Shown here piece by piece: positions 46,800 to 60,179 of a stretch of 64,000 bases of DNA. Position numbers and translations under genes: made by a program. This stretch comes from Isoetes taiwanensis. Taxonomy: Eukaryota > Streptophyta > Lycopodiopsida > Isoetales > Isoetaceae. The notes under the pieces are model-generated. The model worked only from the letters and a program-made list of their open reading frames with translations. It searched no databases and was not told where the DNA came from. The stretch covers positions 20,320,386 through 20,384,385 of the forward strand of contig JAJEKV010000003.1 of assembly GCA_021234155.1 (NCBI GenBank), written 5' to 3'. The number at the start of each line of letters is the position of its first letter. The first letter of the stretch is position 1.

Positions 46800-47640
46800 G
46801 AGCATCCCCAGAATGTAAATCCTACCAAACCCTAGGGTTTGGTAGGGTTTACATCTCGAGCGTCAAGACGGAGACTAACACATCCGAAACTTTGCATGGA
46901 GTTCTCTGTGTATGCTCTGGGGACCATGCCCGGAGATGGGGTCAAATCCCCGCAAGAAAGACATGCTTTCCGCACTCCCCTTCACCGGAAAGGGGCTTGT
47001 GAAGGGAGTCTAAAAAGGTATGTTTGACCGGGAAATTTGGCTCGTCTCCCGGTGCCATGAGGGTAATCCAAAGACGGGTATTCCACGCCGATCACGGGCC
47101 CTTCGGGTCATCTGAGACATCGAGAATGTAAACCCTATCAAACCCTAGGGTTTGCTAGGGTTTACATCTCGAGCGTCAAGACGGAGACTCACACATCCAA
47201 ACTTTGCATGGAGTTCTCTGTGTATGCTCGGGGACCATGCCGGGAGATGGGGTCGAATCCCCCCAAAGATGCTTTTCCGCACTCCCCTTTCTTTGGAAAG
47301 GGGCTTGTGAAGGGGAGTCTCCGAAAGGTATCTTTGCCCGAAATTTGGCTCTGTCTCCCGGTGCCATGAGGGTAATCCAAACGGGTATTCCACGCCGAGG
47401 ATCACGGGCCCTACGGGTCATCTGGACATCCCAGAATGTAAACCCTATCAAACCCTAGGGTTTGCTAGGGTTTACATCTCGCGCCAAGACGGAGACTCAC
47501 ACATCCGAAACTTTGCATGGAGTTCTCGTGGTATGCCGGGGACCATGCCCAGGAGATGGGGTCGAATCCCCAAGCAAAAAGATGCTTTTCCGCACTCCCC
47601 TTCACCGAAAGGGGCTTGTGAGTTCTCCAAGATCCTTCTA
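46800..47640. repeat. 310-bp tandem repeats headed by telomere-like palindromes, block A
   Basis: Three units starting near 46815, 47128 and 47435. Each opens with an inverted repeat centred on AAACCCTAGGGTTT (arms extend to GTAAA...CCTA on both sides), then TCGAGCGTCAAGACGGAGAC. Each also has a second hairpin, ACTCCCCTTCAC with GTGAAGGGGAGT. Confidence 0.85.
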
Positions 47641-47689
47641 TTCTATCCCTTGCCAAACTCCTCTACAAAATTTTCAAAGGTTATCATAT

Positions 47690-48180
47690 TTCTTGCATAA
47701 AGTCCTAGTCACGTCACCACCATCTAGCCATGTCACCCAAAATTTGCCAACATCACCCAATGAAAAGACCAAAGATGGACATCTTTTTCATTTTTGGCCT
47801 AGTCAAAACTTGGCCTTGCTTACTTGACATGCCATGTCACCACTTGGAGTGCCTAGGCTCCAACATGCCACCTAGGCTCTAACATGCCAAGGTGGCTCAA
47901 ACATGCCACGTGGTCTCCAACATGCCACCTAGCTCCAACATGCCAAGGTGGCTCCAACATGCCAAGGTGGCTTAAACATGCCACCTAGGCTCCAACGTGC
48001 TCAAAATGCCAAGGTGGCTCAAACATGCCACGTGGGCTCCAACATGCCACATAGGCTCCAACATGCCATGTGGGCTCCAACATGCCAAGGTGGCTCAAAC
48101 ATGCCACCTAGGCTCAAACATGCCAAGGTGGCTCCCACATGCCAAGTTGGCACCTAGGGCTCGAGCATGCCACCTAGGCA
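47690..48180 (+). repeat. 150-bp core plus short 19-bp minisatellite array, block A
   Basis: The core (about 47690-47850) is followed by about 17 monomers of the 19-bp satellite. Here the array lies in the opposite orientation relative to the core from that at 41.3-43.0 kb. Confidence 0.85.
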
Positions 48181-48352
48181 TGTGTATTTAGTAAAGGTGC
48201 ACCTAGCTATCTCGAGGAAAGCGATCACATTTTGGCCTCCGAAACGTAAACCCTACAATAACCTAGCAACACACAGGGTTTACGTTTCGGAGGCCAAAAC
48301 GTGGTCGTTTTCTTAGATAGCTAGGTGTGCCTTTGCTAAACACACATGCGGA
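48180..48352. repeat. long hairpin, block A
   Basis: Arms of about 75 bp: GCATGTGTATTTAGTAAAGG ... TTTTGGCCTCCGAAACGTAA, and the complement from 48276. The loop is about 20 bases (ACAATAACCTAGCAACACAC). A MITE-like or foldback structure; copies lie at 60658-60830 and 62398-62575. Confidence 0.85.
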
Positions 48353-48945
48353 TCCATGGCAACTGAAATAACAGAGTTTGGATCTATTGGCCATCCCGAA
48401 TGATCCCAAACAATTTTGCTACTGCAAAAGGCGCTCTTGACTTCTAATTGCCACACTGGGAGGAGGATAACTCCAAACCCCATTCCATCAGTTCCTATTG
48501 CTTCATGTTCACAATTGCATCTTCTCAACCATGACCCAAGTGCAACCGACTAAAACTCGACCCCCATAACGTAAACCCTTCAATAACCTAGCAACACACA
48601 GGGTTTATGTTTCGGAGGCCAAAACATGGTCGTTTTCTTGGATAACTAAGTGCATCTTTTCGAAATATGCATGAGGAGCCATGGCAATTGAAATAACAGA
48701 GTTTGGATCTATTGGTCATCCCGAATGGTCCCAAACAATTTTGCTACTACAAAAGGCGCTCTTGACTTCTAATTGCCAAACTCGGAGGAGGATAAATCCA
48801 AACCCCATTCCGTCAGTTCCTATTGCTTCGTGTTTTCAACTGCAGCTTCTTGACCATATCTCAAGTGCAACCGACTAAAACTCGACCTCCATAATGTAAA
48901 CCCTTCAATAATCTTGCAACACACAAGGTTTACGTTTCGGAGGCC
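48353..48945. repeat. about 325-bp tandem repeats with half hairpins, block A
   Basis: Two units each contain GAAATAACAGAGTTTGGATC, CAAACAATTTTGCTACT and CAAGTGCAACCGACTAAAAC. Each ends in one degenerate copy of the hairpin's inner part (AACGTAAACCC...GGGTTTA/CGTTTCGGAGG). Confidence 0.75.
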
Positions 48946-49785
48946 ATATCCTAGTCGAATTCGACCAGGATCTTGCGCAATGTCATCAGGTAGAGGGAAT
49001 GTGTTGATACCCGAAGACGGATCCTTAAAACCTTCCGGAAGCAGTTCGCCCCAAAGGTCCTCTCTCGAAGGCCCCTGGCCATGGACGGGCAACTCTCCCA
49101 CTCCAAAACTGTGAACTGACTCTGCCAATGGACTCAAAACATCGACATTACCCTGGAGACCAAGTTTCATGGGCAGAAGACCATCCTTTCTCCAAGAAGC
49201 ACCAAAGTAGCTCATGTCCAACACGTTCGTAGTTAATTGGCCTAAGAGGTGGCATCAGAATACTGCCATGTAGAGGGTTCGTGTTTCTTTCGTTGCAAAA
49301 CATGATCATAAAACTTGGTCTCTAGGGTATTATCGTCATTCCGGCCGACATGGCGAAGTCGAATCTCTATTCCGGAGCCTCTGTATTGCCCGAACGACAA
49401 AACGATTGGGTTTCTACATAGTGGACCGTGGGACGCTTCATGGGTTTGATAAGTTCTCATGACTGATCTTGGATTTTTGAACCTCCTTGAAGCGGGTTAC
49501 TTGAACGGCTAATTCAACGGTCGGATAGGGGAAATCGAGCTCATGAGGGGGCATTGACATTTGCCCTCCCAGGAGGAGGGCAGGAAAGGGCTGCCTCATC
49601 GACCTTTTCGAGGTCCGTCTCACGGGGTTTGGCCTCTCCCCTCTAGTGAGGAGGAAGCGCAAAGTCCCGGGCTTTGGTTTGATTTGGGGAAGGGTGTCAG
49701 CGCAAGATCCCTCTATTCTATCCCTTGCCAAAATCCTCTACCAAAAATTCCAAAGGTTATCATATTTCTTGCATAAAGTCCTAGT
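48946..49785 (-). other. conserved single-copy part of block A with two overlapping ORFs of unknown nature
   Basis: Minus-strand frames 49224-48820 (MLDMSYFGASWRKDGLLPMK start) and 49731-49438 are the least indel-damaged part of the block. In copies 61060-61930 and 63125-64000 the equivalent frames are 104 and 141 codons long and identical or nearly so. The products (ESVHSFGVGELPVHGQGPSR, DDIAQDPGRI) match nothing I know. Identity among copies reflects recent duplication and does not prove selection. Confidence 0.3.
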
Positions 49786-50268
49786 CATCATGTCCACGTC
49801 ACCACCATCTAGCCATGTCACCCAAAATTTGCCAACATCACCCAATGAAAAGACCAAAGATGGACATCTTTTCATTTTTGGCCTAGTCAAAAGTTGTCCT
49901 TGCTTACTTGGCATGCCATTTCACCATTTGGAGTGCCTAGGTGGCCTAGGTGGCATGTTGGAGCCCACATGGCATGTTTGAGCCCACATGGCATGTTTGA
50001 GCCACTTTAACATGTTTGAGCCTAGGTGGCGTGTTGGAACCTAGGTGGCATGTTTGAGCCACCTTGGCATGTTGGAGTCTGCGTGGCATGTTTGAGCCAC
50101 CTTGGCATGTTTGAGCCTAGGTGGCATGTTAGAGCCCACGTGGCATGTTTGAGCCATCTTAACATGTTTGACATAGGTGGCATGTTTGAGCCACCTTCGC
50201 ATGTTGAAGCCTAGGTTGCATGTTGGATCCCACGTGGCATGTTTGAGACACCTTGGCATGATTATTAT
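49785..50268 (-). repeat. right inverted arm: 150-bp core plus 19-bp minisatellite
   Basis: The core (49785-49940) is followed by about 17 monomers reading GGTGGCATGTTGGAGCC, the complement of the left array. Core and array are in the same mutual order as the left arm at 41310-43040, but inverted. This makes the segment 41310-50268 a foldback with tandem-repeat arms. Confidence 0.85.
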
Positions 50269-51882
50269 GATGGGCACACTTTAGTGCATTTACTGAAACC
50301 ATTGAATAGTTTGGACCCAGTCTATGGCATGTGTATTTTAATAGAAAAACACCCTTGTCTGGAACATCTTGTTATCTGTATACTAGATATTAGGAATAAG
50401 CACACCATGACAGAAGTCCAGCTGCTCATTCTCATTAAAGAAATTGTCCATTTTCATATTCAGTACCATTCTCCCAACGGGCTGCACCACAAGAAGAACA
50501 AACATTAGTTTCTACCCTAATGTGAATTTGACTCGGCTACCACATTTTGCTTGACAGCATGTAATATAATATAGAAACGAGAGCCCAAAGAAAAGGATCA
50601 ATTCGACTCGGCTCATATGATGTATCATGAAAAATGAGAGCCTAAAGAACATGATTATTAAACAGAATATAAAGTTTGTTTAGACCATGCGAAGAGTTTT
50701 GTGTTGGCAAAAAAACTATGCAAGTGGAATAATGACATCTTAGGTTTGCCAAGAATAACCAAACAATATGAAGTTTCATATTCAACAATTCCATAAAAAA
50801 ACGAAAGATTTTCCTGGATGTAGCATCTCATATGACAAATTGTTGTGCATGAATGGAGTAAATACTACTTATAAACAAGCCTGGAACAAAGTGTAAGGAT
50901 ATTTTTAAAACCAAAGTATGGGTAAGGGTATTGGACAAGAGGTAAAGGAGGAGCTAGCTACATAAAGGTAAAGAATAGGTAAATGCACTATCCGCTAGCT
51001 AAAAATAATTGTGAAGAATGCAAACAAGGGTGGAAAAGGACATTTCAAGTGCATCACAAGGATACCTGCAAAGGGAATAGGTCCCCTGGCCCTATCTTAG
51101 TATCATCTAATGGGTCAAAATCAAACTTATCCTCATCCGCCAAAATCCATAGTCCGGATATAAAGCTCCCATTCAAGAATTTATTTTGAATCGATGGAAT
51201 CATATAGGTCCTTTATAGCATGATTTGTGATTTCAACCACCCCAAGAATTGCTTCATTGTCACGGAGAAACTTTAAACACTTCAATTTGCCAATGGGTGC
51301 GAAAGCGAGAACTACAATACATAAAGCTTTACAAAGTCTCAAACCTAAATATTAGACACAAGTAGATATAGTTTGTATATTTGCATGAGAATAGTGCCAC
51401 ATCATCAAGTGCCTACAAATATCCGGATAGATGAACCAACATTTACAAATCTACGGATAGACAAACTAGCAATTCATATCCGGTTACCGGATTTTTTTTC
51501 AAAACCACCGGGTTGAATTCGAATCTCCAATTCGGCTAACAAAATCTTGCATACAAGTGCATTTGAACATCCGGTTTACGGTAAGAAGAAGAGCAGTGGT
51601 GGCCTCGCACAACAAATGGGAGAGGACCGACAATTTAAGGACAATGGCATATTTGGAGCGGTTTTAGAATATTCGGGCATATACTAGCATTTTCTAGAAT
51701 ATGCCAAAACCCACCTAAAGTCCCACCCCAAAAAAAAAAAAAAGTTTGCCCCCCTAGAGGCAAACCCAACATTAGGAACTATATAAATTATGTAAATGTG
51801 AAAACTATTCAACGGCTAAGATACGCCATGATGAACGGCTTAGATTTTGATCCAGCTCCTATCATCTTATTGGTTGAGGCCG
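50269..51882. other. unique spacer between the duplicated blocks
   Basis: AT-rich, with no recognised gene. It is absent as a copy elsewhere in the window. Contains an A-run (51727-51742) and scattered short frames only. Confidence 0.5.
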
Positions 51883-52191
51883 TATTTTGGTCCGCGATAC
51901 GATTTTCGAAAAATGCGGGCCATTAATGTGGTTGCAATGAATGCACACACATGTCCTATGAAATTTCGCCATGTGGATGCCAAGTAAGCCTGCTCCTCTT
52001 TCTACTTGCCAACTAATACTGACTTTGGAAAAAAATGCGCAAAGATCATTGCTCGCGAGAAACATGACGTGGAATTCTGGCATCCAAGATATGGGCCATT
52101 TTGAGACCCCAAATCCGCCCTAATGAGAGATCTTGCGTTCAAGTCTCTGGGGGTCCGTCATATATCCTCCTGCCAATGTGGCATGACATAA

Positions 52192-52373
<182 letters not shown>

Positions 52374-53454
52374 GATGTAGGTCAAACAAAAATGAATAGT
52401 TCTTTTTTAAAATTTAATTTTTTATAAATAACAAAGCGACCTAGGGGATTCACTCAATGGTATTCTTGGATATGGTATATGCGTTTTTAGAATCAGGTAA
52501 AACACCTTATCATACACGTAAAAATGCCTTACTATACCCGTATACTCTTAAAACACAACTAGACAATCAGATGGTTTCTATGCATAATACAAGTGCATCC
52601 CTCTTGCAAAGTGAAATATTCTGTGTAGCATCTGCTGTAATATGGAAGATTTCTGTGCACGAAAAAAGAACATATTTGACCTGATATATGCTCTCTATTT
52701 GACCTACTTATTAGTTCCAGATTTATGATGCTGATAACAGATTGCATGTGTGTTGTGATATCAAAAAGTCGCAAAAACTCTTAGTTCCTCTTACTAAAAA
52801 AATTTAAAGAAGAATGCCAATCTGGGAACAACCTAGTCATTCAAAACATGTTGCACTTTCGTCTCATATAGATAGATAGTATTTTAACGTCACGCCACTA
52901 GTGTTGTTGATGCTGGTAGGGTCTATCATTAATTCCATTGCACAACTGCCTTCTGGAAACACAGCTAGCTAGTCCTAGTTTATTATGTATAAATGTTTTG
53001 TGCGTTTTATTTGTTACAAAGCTTTGAAGTAAAATGAGACTGTAACGGAGTCAACAATAGAAACAATCATGTAGTTTCTACACCGAGATATTCTGAGATG
53101 CACTGATAATGTCTGAGGTAGATAATGTAGAATTAACAATATATGTAAAACGAATACTGATGCTAAAATCAGTTGATTTAGTAGAGGATCGTGCTTCTAT
53201 TCAGATCGAAAGATGGATTTTCAGTTTTTGCATAAAACACTATTCACCATAAATTAGAGCCAAAGTAGGAGTTCATTGACTACTCACACTCACCCCGGTT
53301 TTTGGTCCACTGTTGAAAACATCAGTTTTGGTAGGTCTACATGTCCTGTTTTCAAAGAATCCTACATGTGGATTTGTGAAGGTATGGTTTTGTTCGATAA
53401 TGGTGTTCTTTTTTCAGTGGACTAAAACATCCACTGTTGTTTTGTAGTTTCTTC

Positions 53455-53960
53455 TATTGTGACATGTCATTTTATAATACAATCCACTGTAGGAAAGAGT
53501 ACTTGAATTTCTACATGTCTAATAATTCTATTGTCACATGTCTTTATAGATGTAGAAAAGAATATTTGATTCTCTACATGTCCTATACTTCCATTCACAT
53601 GTCTTTATAGTAGTAGGACAGAGTACTTTATTTGCTAAGGCATTGTAGGAAAGAATACATGAATTACGACATGTGTAATACTTCTATTGTCACATGTCTT
53701 TATAGAAGTCGGAAAGAATACTTGATTCTCTACATGTCATATGCTTCCATGTCACATGTCTTTATAGTAGTAGGACAGAGTACTTTATTTGCTAAGGCAT
53801 TGTAGGAAAGAATACATGAATTACGACATGTGTAATACTTCTATTCTCACATGTCTTTATAGAAGTAGGAAAGAGTACTTGATTCTCTACATGTCCTATC
53901 CTTCCATATCACGGGTCTTTATAGTGGTAGGACAGAGTACTTGATTTGCCACATGTGATG
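53455..53960. repeat. roughly 60-bp tandem repeat, block B
   Basis: Same array as 40720-41215 with few substitutions. Confidence 0.8.
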
Positions 53961-54054
53961 CACGTGCACGATCACATGTTCTTATACTAGTATTCCATGT
54001 AACACAAGTTACTTCAACTACTTCAATTACTTAACACCTATTTTTGCATAACGT

Positions 54055-55560
54055 GGGCACCAACATGCCAAGGTGGCTCTAACATGCCACCTAGGCTCAA
54101 ACATGCCAAGGTGGCTCCAACATGCCACCTAGGCTCCAACATGACAAAATGGCTCAAACATGCCACCTAGGCTCCAACGTGCTCAAACATGCCACGCAGG
54201 CTCCAACATGCCACCTATGCTCCAACTTGCCAAGGTGGCTCAAATATGCCACGTGGGCTCCAACATGCCACCTAGGCTCCAACATTCCTAGGTGGCTCAA
54301 ACATGCCACATAGGCTCAAACATGCCATGCAGGCTCACTTAGGCTCCAACATGCCAAGGTGGCTCCAACATGCCACCTAGGCTCCCAACATGCCACCTAG
54401 GCTCAAACATGCCAGGTGGCTCAAACATGCCAAGGTGGGCTCAAACATGCCACCTAGGGCTCCAACATGCCACCTAGGCTCAAACATGCCAAGGTGGCTC
54501 AAACATGCCACGTGGGCTCCACCATGCCACCTAGGCTCCAACATGCCAAGGTGGCTCACAACATGCCACCTAGGCTTAAATATGCCAAGTTGGCTCAAAC
54601 ATGCCACCTAGGCTCCAACATGCCACCGTGGCTCTAACCTGCCACCTAGGCTCAAACATGCCACGTGGGCTCCAACATGCCACGTGCCAAGGTGGCTCCA
54701 ACATGCCACCTAGGCTCCAACATGCTCAAACATGCCACGCTGGGGCTCTAACATGCCACCTATGCTCCAACTTGCCAAGGTGGCTCAAATATGCCACGTG
54801 GGCTCCAACATGCCAAGGTGGCTCAAGCATGCCACACTGGGCTCCAACATGCCACCTAGGCTCTAACATGGCAAGGTGGCTCAAACATGCCACGTGGTCT
54901 CCAACATGCCACCTAGGCTCCAACATGCCAAGGTGGCTCCAACATGCCAAGGTGGCTCAAACATGCCACCTAGGCTCCAACGTGCTCAAACATGCCAAGG
55001 TGGCTCAAACATGCCACGTGGGCTCCAACATGCCAAGGTGGCCCAAACATGCCACCTAGGCTCAAACATGCCAAGGTGGTTCCCACATGCCAAGGTGGCT
55101 CCAACATGCCACCTAGGCTCAAACATGCCAAGGTGGCTCAAACATGCCACCTAGAACATTGAACATGACAAAATGGCTCAAACATGCCACCTAGGCTCCA
55201 ACGTGCTCAAACATGCCACGCGGGCTCCAACATACCACCTATGCTCCAACTTGCCAAGGTGGCTCAAATATGCCACGTGGGCTCCAACATGCCACCTAGG
55301 CTCCAACATTCCTAGGTGGCTCAAACATGCCATCTAGGCTCCAACATGCCACCCAGGCTCAAACATGCCAGGTGGCTCAAACATGCCAAGGTGGGCTCAA
55401 ACATGCCACCTAGGCTCCAACATGCCAAGGTGGCTCAAACATGCCACCTAGGCTCAAACATGCCAAGGTGGCTCCAACATGCCATGCAGGCTCCAACATG
55501 CCAAGGTGGCTCAGGCATGCCACCTAGTCTCAAGCATGCCACCTAGGCACCCCAAGTGGT
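54055..55560 (+). repeat. 19-bp minisatellite array, block B
   Basis: Same monomer and variant order as 41310-42905 over most of its length, with a few monomer gains and losses. It is followed by the 150-bp core (55545-55695). Confidence 0.95.
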
Positions 55561-55734
55561 GACATGGCATGCCAAGTAAGCAAGGTCAAGTTTTGACTAG
55601 GCCAAAAAACCAAAGATGTCCATCTTTGGTCTTTTCATTGGGTGATGTTGGCAAATTTTAGGTGACATGGCTAGATGATGGTGACATGGACCTTGGATGT
55701 GCTGCAAACACCGGGCAGGCACCTCGACGGCGGC

Positions 55735-58700
55735 CCCTTTCTTGTGAAGGGGAGTCTCCGAAAGGTATATATGCTGGTGCATTTTCTCTTGCGTATGCAG
55801 CGTCATGCTGCACATCCTGCCAAGATTTCACCTTTTTTCGAGACCCGGATTTTATATTGTGCTTTTCTTTGTGTTTATACTCCGGAAATTCATAATTAAT
55901 GCATGGGGCAGGGAAAAATCCTGGTTTTCAGCCAGCTGGCTTGCCAAGTGGCCCCGAGAGTACAGGAAAATCCCCGGTATTTTCGGATGAGTTTTAGACC
56001 CTCGATTTTTTATTGGGATGGCCGCCGTTGGCCCTGACAAGGTTTAGACCACGTTTTCGATTTTGGGGCATGGAGGAGGCCCCGGATTGGCGATCCGACC
56101 TCGCCGCGTCGTCCGGAACGGCGAAATTACCCTAGGGGACAAGTTCCACGGCGAGTTTTCCCAGGGGATCAATCACTTACCCCTCACTAGGAGGTATTCA
56201 AAGATCCACCTCCATGCCAATTGACTACAAGTGTGTGTAGTTCGACCTACTTTGGCGTTTGGAGAGGGTGTGGTCTCTCTCAAGACATCTAAACTTGGTC
56301 CCCTAGGTAATGGGGATGTTCCGGGTCCATTATGAGCCAGTTCTCGGGGGAGTGGGGGTCCAACCCGCCCTCCCCCCACTGAGAAGAAAAAGCTAGCTCC
56401 CAGGAGGTATTGAAGATGGCCTCCCGAAGGGGTTGGCTCGGAAGCCTCCATGCCAATTGTGCTTCTATTGTCGGTGCATTTTCTCTTGCGTAGCCATGTT
56501 GCATATCCCGCCAAGATTTCACCTTTTTCGAGACCCGATTTTTTCTGTTTTTTTTTTTTGTGTTTATTCCGGAAATTCATAATTAATGGGTGTGGTCCTG
56601 ATTTTCAGCCAGCTGGCTTGCCAAACTTGAAAATCCCCAGTATTTTCGGGCGAGCTTTAGACCCTCGATTTTTTATTGGGATGGCCACCGCTGGCCCAGG
56701 ATGGGGTTTAGACCGTTTTGATTTTGGGGCATGGAGGGAGCCCCGGATTGGCGGATCCGACCTCTCCACATCGCCTGAACGCCAAAATTACCCTAGAGGA
56801 CAAGTTCCACTACCAGTTTTCCCGGGGATCAATCACTTACCCCCACTAGGGGTATTCAAAATCCATCCACCTCCATGCAAGTGTGTAGACTACAAGTGAG
56901 GGAATAGCGACCACTAAACTTGGTCCCCTAGGTAATGGGGATGTTCCGGGTCCATTGGCGGAGCCACTTGGTCTTAGTTCCCGAGTGGGGGTCCAGTTCC
57001 CGCCCCTCACCCCGCCTTGGACTAGCGCGAGAACAAGATACTTGGGGTTCACCCGAGGGGCCCGGTAGAAGATTGAAGTGAGAATAGCAGCACTAGGGGC
57101 TAGGTGGTATACATGTGACCACCGGAGAAGCAAAGCTAGCTCCACTACCTAGTAGGGACGCACCCACCGGGTGGTCTCAGGAAGGGGTTGGCTCCCAAGC
57201 TCGTCTCATGCCTCTGCTTGTGCTTCTATTGCCGGTGCATTTTCTCTTGCGTGTGCAGCGTCATGCTGCACATCCTGCCAAGATTTCACCTTTTTTCGAG
57301 ACCCGAATTTTTATCTGTGCTTTTCTTTGTGTTTATGCTCCGGAAATTCATAATTAATGCATGGGGCAGGGAAAAATCCTGGTTTTCAGCCAGCTGGCTT
57401 GCCAAGTGGCCCCGAGAGTATAGGAAAATCCCCGGTATTTCCGGATGAGTTTTAGACCCTCGATTTTTTATTGGGATGGCCACCGTTGGCCTTGACAGGG
57501 TTTAGACCACGTTTTCAATTTTGGGGCATGGAGGAGGCCCCGGATTGGCAATCCGACCTCGCCTCGTCGTCCGGAACGGCGAAATTACCCTAGGGGACAA
57601 GTTCCACTACGAAGTTTTCCCTGGGGGATCAATCACTTACCCCTCACTAGGAGGTATTCAGCATCCACCTCCATGCCAATTGACTACAAGTGTGTAGTAA
57701 ACGACCTACTTTGGCGTTTCTTGGAGAGGGGGTGGTCTTCTGCCCACGAAACTTGGTCCCCTAGGTAATGGGGATGTTCCGGGTCCATTGGCGGAGCCAG
57801 TTCTCGGTTCCGGAGTGGGGGTCCAGCCCGTCCTCAGCCCCCAGCTTGGATTAGCCTGCAAGAATAAGATACTTGGGGTTCACCCTGAGGCCCTGGTAGA
57901 AGATTGAAGTGACAATAGGAGCACTAGGACTGCTAGGTGGTATACATGTGACCACGGAGAAGAAAAGCTAGCTCCACAAGCCAAGTAGGGACGTTACCGA
58001 CCGGTGGCCTCCGAAGGGGGTTGGCTCTAAGCTCGTCTCATGCCTCTGCTTGTGCTTCTATTGTTGTTGTGCATTTTCTCTTGCGTGTGCGGCGTCATGT
58101 TGCATATCCCGCCAAGATTTCACCTTTTTCGAGACCCGGATTTTTATCGTGTTTTTTTTTTTGTGTTTATGCTCAGGAAATTCATAATTAATGCATGGGC
58201 GGGGAAAAATCCTGATTTTCAGCCAGCTGGCTTGCCAAGTGGTCAGCTGAGTCTGAGGAAAATCCCCAGTATTTTTGGATGAGCTTTAGACCCTCGATTT
58301 TTTATTGGGATGGCCATTGGGTATTACGACAGGTTTAGACCATGTTTTCGATTTTGGGGCATGGAGGGAGGCCCCGGATTGGCGATCCGACCTCTCCACA
58401 TCGTCCGGGCGCCGAAATTACCCTAGAGGACAAGTTCCACTACCGGTTTTCCTGAGGGGATCAATCACTTACCCCCCACTAGGAGGTATTCAGCATCCAC
58501 CTCCATGCCAATTGACTACAAGTGTGTAGTAAACGACCTACTTTGGCGTTTCTTGGAGAGGGGGTGGTCTTCTGCCCACGAAACTTGGTCTCCTAGGTAA
58601 TGGGGATGTTAGGGTCCATTGGCGAGCCAGTTCTTAGTTTAGGAGTGGGGGTCCAGCCGGGTCCCTCGGCCTTGACTTGGACTAGCTGCGAGAACAAGAT

Positions 58701-59270
58701 ACTTGGGGTCACCCTGAGGCCCTGGTAGAAGATCGAAGTGAGAATAGCAGCACTAGGACTGCTAGGTGGTATACATGTGACCACGGAGAAGCAAAGCTAG
58801 CTCCACTGCCCAGTAGGACGTTACCGACCCGGTGGCCTCCGGAAGGGGGTTGGCTCGGAAGCTCGTCTCATGCCTCTCGCTTGTGCTTCTATTGCGGTGC
58901 ATTTTCTCTTGCGTGTGCAGCGTCATCTTTGCACATCCCGCCAAGATTTCACCTTTTGAGAGACCAATTTTTATCTGGTGCTTTTTTTTTGTGTTTATGA
59001 TCCGGAAATTCATGATTAATGCATGGGGCGGGAAAAAATCATGGTTTTCAGCCAGCTGGCTTGCCAAGTGGCCCCGAGTGTACAGGAAAATCCCCGGTAT
59101 TTCCGGGCGAGCTTTAGACCCTCGATTTTTGATTGGGATGGCCGTTGGCCCGGCGAGGTTTAGACCACGTTTTTGATTTTGGGGCATGGAGGAGGCCCCG
59201 GATTGGCGATCCGACCTCTCCATGTCATCGGAATGCCGAAATTACCCCTAGGGGACAAGTTCCACGGCCC
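55735..59270. repeat. about 820-bp tandem repeats, block B
   Basis: Anchors (GTGCATTTTCTCTTGCG) near 55777, 56475, 57236, 58070 and 58898. The second unit is heavily rearranged and about 120 bp shorter. Confidence 0.85.
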
Positions 59271-59279
59271 TCTTGATCG

Positions 59280-60130
59280 AGGAGCATCCCCCCCGGATGT
59301 AAATCCTACCAAACCCTAGGGTTTGGTAGGGTTTACATCTCGAAGCGTCAAAGACGGAGACTAACACATCCAAACTTTGCATGGAGTTCTCTCGGTATGC
59401 TCACCGGGGACCATGCGGGAGATGGGGTCAAATCCCCTAGCTTGTGACATGCTTTTTCGCAGACCCTTCACCGGAAAGGGGCTTGTGAAGGGAGTCTCTC
59501 AAAGGTATCTTTGGACCGGGAAATTTGGCTCTGTCTCCCGGTGCCATGAGGGTAATCCAAAGACGGGTATTCCACGCCGATCCACGGGCCCTCTCGGGTC
59601 ATCTGAGACATCCCGAATGTAAACCCTATCAAACCCTAGGGTTTGCTAGGGTTTACATCTCGGCCAAGACGGAGACTCACACACCAAACTTTGCATGGAG
59701 TTCTCTGTGTATGCTGCTCGGGGACCATGCCGGAGATGGGGTCGAATCCCCAGGGGCAAGCAAAGATGCTTTTCCGCACTCCCCTTCTTTGAAAGGGGCT
59801 TGTGAAGGGGAGTCTCGAAAAGGTATCTTTGACGGGAAATTTGGCTCTGTCTCCCGGTGCCATGAGGGTAATCCAAAGACGGGTATTCCACGTCGAGATC
59901 CGGGCCCCTCGGGTCATCGAGACATCATCCGAATGTAAACCCTATCAAACCCTAGGGTTTGCTAGGGTTTACATCTCGAAAGGCCAAGGCGGAGACTCAC
60001 ACATCCGAAACTTTGCATGGAGTTCTCTGTGTATGCTCTGGGGACCATGCCCGGAGATGGGGTCGAATCCCCCAAGCAAAGATGCTTTTCCGCACTCCCC
60101 CTTCACCGAAAGGGGCTTGTGAGTTCTCCA
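59280..60130. repeat. 310-bp repeats with AAACCCTAGGGTTT palindromes, block B
   Basis: Three units, palindromes near 59305, 59625 and 59935, as in 46800-47640. Confidence 0.85.
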
Positions 60131-60179
60131 AGATCCTTCTATTCTATCCCTTGCCAAACTCCTCTACAAAAATTTCAAA

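Noticed and set aside
46815-47470. Chromosome end or interstitial telomere
   Set aside because: Only single facing AAACCCT/AGGGTTT pairs occur, never a tandem telomere array.
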